A DNA stretch of 5,320 bases from Pseudomonadota bacterium. GTDB lineage: Bacteria > Pseudomonadota > Alphaproteobacteria > Rhizobiales > Xanthobacteraceae. Position 1 is the stretch's first letter. Every line of letters starts with the position of its first letter. The notes under the pieces were generated by a model. The model was not told the DNA's origin. It did not search any database and saw only the letters and a list, made by a program, of their open reading frames with translations. A program made the translations under genes and the position numbers. The stretch spans positions 1 to 5,320 of the forward strand of contig JAEZBA010000126.1 in assembly GCA_023430245.1 (NCBI GenBank), in the 5' to 3' direction. Shown one piece after another: positions 1 through 5,320 of the stretch.

Positions 1-752
1 CCCTCGCGCACGGTGCCGATCTGGTACTGGAAGCAGATCGCATCGGTATCGCGCGCGAACATCTTTTGCGGCTGAACCGCACTCGCCTCCATCGCGACGC
101 GAAGCGTCAACCGCGACTTCGTCAGCAGCGCATCGATCAGCCGGCGGCTGCCGAAGGTCTCGACGCCCAACGCGACCGGATACGGCTGGCATTCGGCGAG
201 GCGCAGCGAGGTTCGCTTCGCCAGCGGATGGCCGGGCCGCATCATGGCGCAAAGCGGCTGCTTGACGGTCTCGATCACATTCAACTGGTCGGAGCCTGGC
301 GGATCGTGCGCAAGCAGGAGGTCATTCTCGTCCGCCATCAGCGACATCATCAGCGGCGCGGTCGAGCCGACCAGCAGCTGGAACTGCACGCCGGGATAGC
401 GCTCCTGATAGCGCGCGATGGTTTCGGGGATCAGGTCGTTGGCCGCGGATTCCGCGCACGCAATCCGCACGGTGCCGCGCACCAGGCCGCGCAATTGTTC
501 GATCTGCGAGGAGGCGGAGGCGAGGTCTGAGAGGCTCCGGCGGATGGTCGCGATCAGCACCTCGCCCGCCGCCGTGAGGCGCACGCCGCGCGGCAGCCGT
601 TCGAACAGCGGCGTGCCGAGCTCCTTCTCGACATTCAGAATGCTGCGGTTGAGCGCGGTCGACGCGATGCGCAGCCGGTCGGCGGCTTTGCGGATCGAGC
701 CCGCGCGCGCGACGGTGTCGAGGATGAGATAAAGGCGGGGCGGCTGAAGCAT
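1..752 (-). CDS. LysR-family transcriptional regulator (C-terminus cut by window edge)
   Basis: A DNA-binding regulator of the LysR family, most likely controlling nearby genes in response to a small molecule. Translating the minus strand from the ATG at 752 gives 250 codons open to the left edge; the family is about 300 residues, so roughly 50 C-terminal residues are missing. Residues 1-65 form the winged helix-turn-helix: LYLILDTVARAGSIRKAADR, then a recognition helix around STALNRSILNVEKELGTPLF, then the family hallmark FERLPRGVRLTAAGE. Residues 68-90 look like the linker helix. From about residue 92 (GTVRIACAESAANDLIPETI) comes the periplasmic-binding-protein-like effector domain. The start is well fixed: an in-frame TAA lies 15 bases upstream, although no clear Shine-Dalgarno is seen. 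It follows the amidohydrolase on the same strand after 154 bases, so it is not divergently arranged as many LysR genes are, and may have its own promoter. The target and effector cannot be read from the sequence. Confidence 0.93.
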   Translation of the reverse strand, partial: MLQPPRLYLILDTVARAGSIRKAADRLRIASTALNRSILNVEKELGTPLFERLPRGVRLTAAGEVLIATIRRSLSDLASASSQIEQLRGLVRGTVRIACAESAANDLIPETIARYQERYPGVQFQLLVGSTAPLMMSLMADENDLLLAHDPPGSDQLNVIETVKQPLCAMMRPGHPLAKRTSLRLAECQPYPVALGVETFGSRRLIDALLTKSRLTLRVAMEASAVQPQKMFARDTDAICFQYQIGTVRE

Positions 753-773
753 GCGGGCGAGAGATTAGTGCAG

Positions 774-794
774 ATCGCTGCAAAACGCAGCGCT
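774..794. promoter_or_regulatory. Candidate operator dyad upstream of the LysR gene
   Basis: A perfect 6-base inverted repeat, CGCTGC (776-781) and GCAGCG (787-792), is separated by AAAAC, with its inner edge about 24 bases upstream of the LysR start. LysR proteins often bind interrupted dyads and repress their own gene, and the size and place fit such a site. A second ATCGC/GCGAT pairing (774-778 with 799-803) overlaps it. I see no convincing -35/-10 pair at good spacing nearby, so the reading as an operator is inference. It could equally be a small RNA hairpin in the LysR leader. Confidence 0.3.
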
Positions 795-803
795 TACTGC
801 GAT

Positions 804-882
804 GTCATCGCCCGCGAAGGCTGGCGATCCAGTAGCCACCGCTCCCAGCTTTACTGGATGCCCCGCCTTCGCGGGGCATGAC
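804..882. repeat. Intergenic palindromic repeat with two mutually related hairpin arms
   Basis: Two 31-base arms (804-834 and 852-882) are inverted copies of each other, matching at 26 of 31 positions, with a 17-base centre. Each arm is also a hairpin in itself: 807-828 has a 9-pair stem with one C/T mismatch and a GAAG loop, and 858-879 has a perfect 9-pair stem (ATGCCCCGC) with a CTTC loop. It therefore fits both a large cruciform and two small hairpins. Elements of the pattern 'CCCGCGAAGG...GATCCAGTA...TGGATGCC' occur widely between genes in Bradyrhizobium and relatives; that family link is from memory and was not searched. It fills most of the gap between the amidohydrolase stop and the LysR gene. 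Read as protein on the plus strand it gives the start of a long spurious ORF. Confidence 0.8.
858..879 (-). terminator. GC-rich hairpin after the amidohydrolase, possible transcript end
   Basis: A perfect 9-base-pair stem with a 4-base loop lies 28 bases past the amidohydrolase stop codon in the direction of transcription. It is stable enough to stall polymerase or block 3' exonucleases. No T-run follows on the minus strand, so it is not a textbook intrinsic terminator. It is part of the larger repeat at 804-882, which may be its main identity. Confidence 0.3.
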
Positions 883-906
883 AACGATCAGGTCGGTATC
901 GCTCGC

Positions 907-2169
907 TCAAGCCGCCGCAGAATCCGTCTGCCCGGTGCCAGGCCGCACCAGCGTAGCGGCCGGCCGCGACACCGTCATCTCGCCGCGCTTGAACACCATC
1001 AGCGGCTGCGCCAGTTCGGCGATCGCGGAGGCCCCATCCGTGCAATCCATGACCACAACATCGGCCTGCTTACCTTCCGCAATTCCGTAATCGGTCAGAT
1101 TGAGCAACCGGGCGGACCGCTCGGTGACCATCGACAGGCACAGCTCCATATCCGAAGGGCGGCCGCCGATCTGCGCGACGTTGGCGTAGAGATTGGCCAT
1201 CCGCACCAGCGAGCAATCGCCGAACGGCGTGAAGGGATTCAGCACGTTGTTGGTGGAGATCGAGCAGTTCACGCCATGCTCGACCAGTTGATGCACACGC
1301 GCCACGCCGCGCGGCACGTTGCCGTCATAGTCGCGGCCGATCAGGAACAGATCGGTCGAGGGCAGCGCGGTCACGGCGACACCGGATCTGGCAAGCCGCT
1401 TCGCCAGCGTCACCAGATCGGCCGCCTTCATGGCGGAGAATTTCGTCGCATGTCCAACCGCCACGCGACCGCCCCACCCGGTCTCGTCGGCGAGACGGCA
1501 GACTTCCAGCACGTCGAGATGGCCCGTATCCAGTCCGAAATCGAGATGGAAATCGATGTCGACATTAAAGCGCTGGGCCAGTGCAAAGATGCGCGCGATC
1601 TGCCCGTGCGAATCCTTGTCCATATAGGGCGCCCCGCCAACCACGTCCGCACCCGCCTCGAGCGCCGCCACCATCACGTCCTCGCAGCCGGGATCGTCGA
1701 GCAAGCCCTCCTGCGGAAACACGCAGAGCTGCAGATCGATCGCGAAGGCATAGTCCTTTTTCAGTCGCAGCAGCGCCTTGAGGCTGGTCAGCCCGATACG
1801 CGGATCGACCTCGACATGTGTGCGCATGCGCGTCGTGCCCTGCTTGATCGCCTTTTCGAGGGTCCTGGTGGCGCGCTGATAGACATCCTCCTCGGTGAAG
1901 CCACGCTTGGCGTCGGCGACCGCGAGGATCGCCTCGTCGAGCGTGCCCTTCTCGCATTGGCAGCGGCCAAGCAGGCAGGATTTGTCGAGATGGATATGCG
2001 TCTCGATGAACCCGGGCACCACCAGTTTGCCATCCAGTCGCCGCTCCGGCGCGCCCTTCGGCAGATCCGGTGCGACAGCGGCGATCTTGCCCCTGCTGAT
2101 GCCGATGTCGGTCTTCCGCTCCACTTGGCCGGCGAGGCGCGCTTCACGCAGGATCAGATCGAAATCCAC
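907..2169 (-). CDS. CodA-like (cytosine deaminase family) amidohydrolase with altered active site
   Basis: A 420-residue TIM-barrel metal-dependent hydrolase family member, presumably cytosolic. CodA enzymes of this group deaminate cytosine or related ring amides; the substrate here is unknown. It follows E. coli CodA (recalled, not searched) along its length: a small N-terminal beta domain (1-50), the strand-1 metal motif ETHIHLDKS with H58 and H60, RTHVEV at 116-121, IDLQLCVFPQEGLL at 144-157 with Q153 matching CodA Gln156, GADVVGGAPY at 173-182, DFHLD with H208, and GHATKFS with H240. Two positions differ: F211 stands where CodA has catalytic Glu217, and N307 (STNNVLNPF) where CodA has metal-binding Asp313. 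The C-terminal region (LLNLTDYGIAEGKQADVVV) closes the beta domain. The GTG start at 2169 is chosen because homology begins there (DFDLILREARL) and CGGAG lies 6 bases upstream; an in-frame ATG at 2325 would overlap the livF region. It lies 67 bases after livMGF, so co-transcription with the importer is likely and suggests it acts on an imported compound. Confidence 0.9.
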   Translation of the reverse strand: MDFDLILREARLAGQVERKTDIGISRGKIAAVAPDLPKGAPERRLDGKLVVPGFIETHIHLDKSCLLGRCQCEKGTLDEAILAVADAKRGFTEEDVYQRATRTLEKAIKQGTTRMRTHVEVDPRIGLTSLKALLRLKKDYAFAIDLQLCVFPQEGLLDDPGCEDVMVAALEAGADVVGGAPYMDKDSHGQIARIFALAQRFNVDIDFHLDFGLDTGHLDVLEVCRLADETGWGGRVAVGHATKFSAMKAADLVTLAKRLARSGVAVTALPSTDLFLIGRDYDGNVPRGVARVHQLVEHGVNCSISTNNVLNPFTPFGDCSLVRMANLYANVAQIGGRPSDMELCLSMVTERSARLLNLTDYGIAEGKQADVVVMDCTDGASAIAELAQPLMVFKRGEMTVSRPAATLVRPGTGQTDSAAA

Positions 2170-2175
2170 AAGACA

Positions 2176-2179
2176 CTCC
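2176..2179 (-). promoter_or_regulatory. Ribosome binding site deciding the amidohydrolase GTG start
   Basis: GGAG on the minus strand is followed by 6 bases (TGTCTT) and then GTG at 2169. This is the only well-spaced Shine-Dalgarno near the beginning of homology. It supports the GTG over the in-frame ATG at 2325, whose extra 52 residues show no family similarity. Confidence 0.65.
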
Positions 2180-2191
2180 GTTTTCCCATTC

Positions 2192-2235
2192 GAGCATGAT
2201 CCTTCGCAAACCGGCGGCCGCTCAGGATCGCGCTT
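2192..2235. repeat. Imperfect inverted repeat between livMGF and the amidohydrolase gene
   Basis: GAGCATGATCC (2192-2202) pairs with GGATCGCGCTT (2225-2235) at 8 of 11 positions around a 22-base centre that includes CGCAAACCGG and the palindrome GCGGCCGC. It resembles a common Rhizobiales intergenic palindrome of the form GAGCATGATC...AAACCGG...GGATCATGCTC, recalled from memory. I read it as a decayed copy. It ends 12 bases upstream of the amidohydrolase Shine-Dalgarno, so its hairpin may protect the livMGF 3' end or tune translation of the next gene. Confidence 0.45.
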
Positions 2236-2236
2236 C

Positions 2237-4735
2237 CTAAGCGACAGATTTTTCCTTGGCCCCGAGATAGGCCGCCTCCAGCGCCGGATCGGCGGCGAGT
2301 TCGGCCGCCGCGCCTTCGCGGGCAAAGCGTCCCTGCTCCAGCACGTAGCCGCGATCGGCGACGGTCAGCGCCAGTGCCGCCATCTGATCGACCAGCAGGA
2401 TAGTAACGCCCTCGTCGCGCAATTCGGCGAGAATGTCGAACAGCTCGTTGATCATCGCCGGCGCCAGACCGAGCGAGGGCTCGTCCAGCATCAGCAATTG
2501 CGGATTGGCCATCAGGCCGCGCGCAATCGCCAGCATCTGCTGCTCGCCGCCGGACAGAAGGCCTGCCCGGCTGGTGAGCCGTTCGCGCAGCCGCGGGAAA
2601 CGATTGAGCAGCGCCTCGATCTCGCGGTCGAGATCGGCATCCTTGCGGGAGAAAGCTCCGAGCAGGAGGTTGTCGCGCACGTCGAGTTCGCCGAACACCT
2701 GCCGGCCTTCGGGCACCAGCGCCAATCCCTCGCGAGCGATGCGATAGGCCTCCAGCGACTGGACCGGCTGGTTGTCGAGTACGATATTGCCGCTGACCGG
2801 CCGCAGCAGACCGGACAGAGCCCGCATGATCGTCGATTTGCCGGCGCCGTTGGCGCCAAGCATCGCCACCATCTCACCCGGCCGTACATCGAACGAGATC
2901 GCCTGCAGCACCGGCGCCGCGCCATAGCCGGCGGTCAGTTTCACTACCGACAGGATCGCATCGGCCGGCGGCTCGAACGCTTCCTTGCGGGGCCGGTCGC
3001 GCATGTCGCCGCCGCCGAGATAAGCCTTCAGCACGCGTGGATTGTGGCGCACTTCGACCGCCGTGCCCTGCGCAATCACGCTTCCCGCGTCGAGCACCAC
3101 GACATGGTCGGAGATGCCCATGACCAGCGTCATGTCGTGCTCGACCAGGATGACGGCGATGCCGATATCGGCGATCTGGCGCAGCAGCGCGCTGAGCTCG
3201 TCCTTGTCGGAACGCATCAGGCCGGCGGCGGGTTCATCGAGGAGCAGCACATCGGGGCGCGAGGCGAGCGCGCGTGCGATCTCGACCAGCCTGCGGTCGA
3301 CATGCGGAAGGTCACCCGCGGCGGTCGCGAGCGGACCGGAATAGCCGACAAAGGCCAGCAGCGCCTCGGCCGCTTCGACATCCTCCGTGTTTTCCACAGA
3401 CGACAACGGAGCGCCGAGTTCGCCGCGGCGGAGCGCGATCAGCACATTGTCGAGGACGCTGAGCGTCGTGAACAGCTTGGTGGTCTGATAGGTGCGCGCA
3501 ATGCCGGCTCGCGCAACCTTCCAGGCCGAAGCGCCGGACAGATCGCGATCCCCGAGCTTCACCGTGCCGGTATCGGGGCGATAGAAGCCGCCGACGATGT
3601 TGAGCACCGTGGTCTTGCCGGCGCCGTTCGGCCCGATCACGCTGGTGACCTTGCCGGGTTTCGCGTCGAAGCTGACGCCGGTCGCGGCGCGGATGCCGCC
3701 AAAGGCAATGCCGACATCGCGCACGACAAGATCACGCGGCGACGTCGGCTTCAAAAACGTCGCGACATCGACGCCACTACCCGCAGCGGTGCGCGGATCG
3801 ACCCGGCGCCACAGCTTGGCCAGCGAGCCGAGCACGCCTTCAGGCGCCAGCCACAGCACCACCAGAAGCAGGCTGCCGAAAAACAAGAGCCGGTATTCGG
3901 CCAGCCAGCCCAGCATTTCCGGAAAGACCACGCTGACGATCGCCCCGATCACCGGTCCGAGCGTCCAGCCGGCGCCGCCGACAATCACCGCCAGCAGGAA
4001 CAGGATCGATTGCGAGAACGGGAAGTTCGATGGCGCGACAAACATCATCAGCGGCGCGAACATCGCGCCCGCAAGTCCGGTCAGCACGGCGGACAATGCG
4101 AAAGCGGCGGTCTTGACGATCACCGGGTTGAGCCCGGTCGAGCGCGCGGCGACTTCGGCGTCGCGCACTGCAACCATGCCTTTCCCCCATGTGCTGTTGG
4201 CAAGCCGATAGAAGAAATAAAGCGCAAGGCCGGCGCAACAGACCGCCATCAGCGCGATGTCGCGCTCGGTGAATGTCATCGACCCGACCGACGGCGGCGT
4301 GATGCCCATCAGCCCGTTCTGACCGCCGGTCAGATCGCGCCATTCGATCGTACCGTGTTCGACGATGAAGGCGAATGCGATGGTGACCATCGCCAGATAG
4401 GGACCGGTGACGCGCAGCGCCGGCAAGGCCAGCAGCGCTCCGACCACACCGGCGAGCACGCCCGCAATCGGGAAAGCAAGCCAGAAGCTCATGCCGTTGA
4501 GGGTCAGGATCGCCGCGGTATAAGCCCCGATCGCGTAGAAGCCGACATGGCCGAGAGAGATCTGCCCGGTCAGCCCGAGCAGGATATTCAGTCCCACGCC
4601 GGTAATGGTGGTGAGCGCAACCAGCGCCAGAATGAAGTGCCAATAGCCTTCGGTGAGCAGGCCAAATCCAAGGCCCGCGGCTGTCACCGCGAGGATTGCA
4701 AGCGGCGTTCCGATGGCGCGCAGTGTCTCGATCAT
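2237..4735 (-). CDS. livMGF: Fused Liv-type ABC importer: LivM permease + LivG ATPase + LivF ATPase
   Basis: An 832-residue inner-membrane/cytosolic protein combining three subunits of a branched-chain amino acid (HAAT-type) ABC importer. Residues 1-305 are LivM: about nine hydrophobic segments, the typical GQISLGHVGFYAIGAYTAA (57-75), and the coupling loop region GKGMVAVRDAEVAARSTGLN (184-203). After a linker, residues 335-577 are LivG: Walker A GPNGAGKTT (368-376), Q-loop Q417, Walker B LLLDEP (497-502), switch H533, and AYLGG near the end. After a second linker (GDMRDRPRKEAFEPPADA), residues 594-832 are LivF: Walker A GANGAGKST (627-635), VPEGRQVF (674-681), intact signature LSGGEQQ (727-733), Walker B LMLDEP (748-753), and Q784 at the switch position, as usual for LivF. 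Odd: the LivG signature, normally like L-x-YGQQ, reads LPHVD (476-480). The ATG at 4735 sits 4 bases after the livH stop. The substrate is not shown; amides, urea-like compounds or amino acids are all possible for this transporter family. Confidence 0.93.
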   Translation of the reverse strand: MIETLRAIGTPLAILAVTAAGLGFGLLTEGYWHFILALVALTTITGVGLNILLGLTGQISLGHVGFYAIGAYTAAILTLNGMSFWLAFPIAGVLAGVVGALLALPALRVTGPYLAMVTIAFAFIVEHGTIEWRDLTGGQNGLMGITPPSVGSMTFTERDIALMAVCCAGLALYFFYRLANSTWGKGMVAVRDAEVAARSTGLNPVIVKTAAFALSAVLTGLAGAMFAPLMMFVAPSNFPFSQSILFLLAVIVGGAGWTLGPVIGAIVSVVFPEMLGWLAEYRLLFFGSLLLVVLWLAPEGVLGSLAKLWRRVDPRTAAGSGVDVATFLKPTSPRDLVVRDVGIAFGGIRAATGVSFDAKPGKVTSVIGPNGAGKTTVLNIVGGFYRPDTGTVKLGDRDLSGASAWKVARAGIARTYQTTKLFTTLSVLDNVLIALRRGELGAPLSSVENTEDVEAAEALLAFVGYSGPLATAAGDLPHVDRRLVEIARALASRPDVLLLDEPAAGLMRSDKDELSALLRQIADIGIAVILVEHDMTLVMGISDHVVVLDAGSVIAQGTAVEVRHNPRVLKAYLGGGDMRDRPRKEAFEPPADAILSVVKLTAGYGAAPVLQAISFDVRPGEMVAMLGANGAGKSTIMRALSGLLRPVSGNIVLDNQPVQSLEAYRIAREGLALVPEGRQVFGELDVRDNLLLGAFSRKDADLDREIEALLNRFPRLRERLTSRAGLLSGGEQQMLAIARGLMANPQLLMLDEPSLGLAPAMINELFDILAELRDEGVTILLVDQMAALALTVADRGYVLEQGRFAREGAAAELAADPALEAAYLGAKEKSVA

Positions 4736-4739
4736 CGGC

Positions 4740-5320
4740 TCAGACCTTGTTCACGGCGGCACGGCCGAGCAGGCCGTTCGGCATGATGGTGAGCGCGAGG
4801 ATGATGACCGAGAACACCACAATCTGCGTATAGGTCGAGCCGAGATAGGCGGTGACCAGCGCCTCGATCAGGCCATAGGCGAGCCCCGCGAGCACCACGC
4901 CCCAGGCCGATGTGATGCCGCCCAGGATCGCCACGGCAAAAGCCTTGATGCCGAACAGCATGCCCATGTCGGAATGCACGCTGAACAAAGGCGCGATCAG
5001 CAAACCGGCGACGCCCGCGAGCATGGTGGAAATCGCAAACGACGCCGCCACGATCAGCCGCACATTGATCCCCATCAGGCGCGCGGCATCGGGGTTCTGT
5101 ACCACGGCGAGAAGCGCCTTGCCGTAACGGGTGCGGTGGGTAACCAGATGGAACAGCAGTGCCGCGGCGATCCCGACCACGGGAATGATGAGCTGCAGCG
5201 GATAGACGCCGGCACCGAAAATCTCGACCGGCTTCTGCGCAAGGAATGAGGGAAAGCTGCGCGGCTCCTTGCCGAAAGTGAACATCACCATATTGTCGAG
5301 CACGATGCCGCCCGCGACCG
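4740..5320 (-). CDS. livH: LivH-type ABC importer permease (N-terminus cut by window edge)
   Basis: An inner-membrane permease that pairs with the LivM domain of the neighbouring protein to form the channel of a HAAT-type importer. The frame is open to the right edge and gives 192 residues before the TGA at 4740-4742. LivH proteins are about 290 residues, so about 100 N-terminal residues lie outside. The GTG at 5303 is not the true start: the frame continues upstream as VAGGI before VLDNMVMFTFGKEP, in mid-domain. Visible are several hydrophobic segments (LQLIIPVVGIAAALLFHLVT; LIVAASFAISTMLAGVAGLL; FAVAILGGITSAWGVVLAGL; IVVFSVIILALTIMP) and the ATPase-contacting loop RYGKALLAVVQNPDAARLMG. The ending NGLLGR is typical of the family. 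It is the promoter-proximal gene seen here; a LivK-type binding protein may lie further upstream. The symbol is given at family level and does not assert leucine transport. Confidence 0.92.
   Translation of the reverse strand, partial: VAGGIVLDNMVMFTFGKEPRSFPSFLAQKPVEIFGAGVYPLQLIIPVVGIAAALLFHLVTHRTRYGKALLAVVQNPDAARLMGINVRLIVAASFAISTMLAGVAGLLIAPLFSVHSDMGMLFGIKAFAVAILGGITSAWGVVLAGLAYGLIEALVTAYLGSTYTQIVVFSVIILALTIMPNGLLGRAAVNKV
4745..4748 (-). promoter_or_regulatory. Probable ribosome binding site of livMGF inside the end of livH
   Basis: AAGG on the minus strand lies 9 bases upstream of the ATG at 4735, within the last codons of livH. With only 4 bases between livH stop and livMGF start, translation is probably coupled. 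Confidence 0.45.

Noticed and set aside
66..783. Open frames on both strands over the LysR gene (plus 66-530, plus 418-732, minus 322-783)
   Set aside because: All overlap the well-supported LysR frame, and their translations are low-complexity, arginine-rich sequences without family features.
802..2199. 465-residue open frame on the plus strand opposite the amidohydrolase
   Set aside because: It has the same codon-register antisense effect. Its first residues (SSPAKAGDPV, TGCPAFAGHD) are the translated intergenic repeat at 804-882, a familiar source of false gene calls.
2214..2221. GCGGCCGC palindrome
   Set aside because: It is a chance GC-rich 8-mer (also a NotI site) in the centre of the repeat, with no sign of a separate function.
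2170..2325. Longer amidohydrolase start at the ATG at 2325
   Set aside because: The extra 52 residues overlap the end of livMGF, show no similarity to the family, and lack a good ribosome binding site; GTG at 2169 has one.
1895..4786. 963-residue open frame on the plus strand opposite livMGF
   Set aside because: Its codons lie in exact register with the minus-strand codons, so a stop appears only where the real gene uses TTA, CTA or TCA. These are rare in GC-rich genomes, so the antisense frame stays open by default. The translation is rich in R, Q, H and D with no recognisable domain, while the minus strand gives a full ABC importer.
1..5320. CRISPR array, tRNA, rRNA, insertion sequence, toxin-antitoxin or defence genes
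   Set aside because: I looked on both strands and saw no regularly spaced repeats, transposase motifs, tRNA-like cloverleaf or known defence domains.

Overview
The window is a GC-rich stretch of bacterial DNA in which every gene I can support lies on the minus strand. In transcription order (right to left) they are: the C-terminal part of a LivH-type permease (cut by the right edge), a very long ORF joining LivM-type permease, LivG-type ATPase and LivF-type ATPase in one 832-residue polypeptide, a cytosine-deaminase-like (CodA-family) amidohydrolase, and a LysR-family regulator (cut by the left edge). Codon use, the Liv (HAAT) transporter architecture and two intergenic repeats of a kind I associate with Bradyrhizobium and relatives suggest an alphaproteobacterium of the Hyphomicrobiales, probably the Nitrobacteraceae. 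That placement is inference; the window has no marker gene.

Layout: livH ends at 4740. livMGF starts 4 bases later (4735) and ends at 2237. A gap of 67 bases (2170-2236) holds an imperfect inverted repeat and the ribosome binding site of the amidohydrolase, which runs from a GTG at 2169 to 907. A gap of 154 bases (753-906) holds a paired-hairpin repeat and a short dyad just upstream of the LysR gene, which starts at 752 and runs off the left edge. No stretch longer than 300 bases lacks a gene.

Working model: a hydrophobic-amino-acid/amide-type ABC importer brings in a small nitrogenous compound, the amidohydrolase or a relative acts on it, and the LysR protein may sense substrate or product. 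The periplasmic binding protein (LivK type) that would define the substrate is not in the window and is probably upstream of livH, beyond the right edge.

The window is mostly an ordinary catabolic or uptake operon and I see no defence, mobile or RNA-guided system. The points worth a second look are the three-domain fusion, the loss of the ABC signature motif in its LivG domain, the substitution of two CodA catalytic positions in the amidohydrolase, and the intergenic repeat whose two hairpin arms differ by compensated base-pair swaps.
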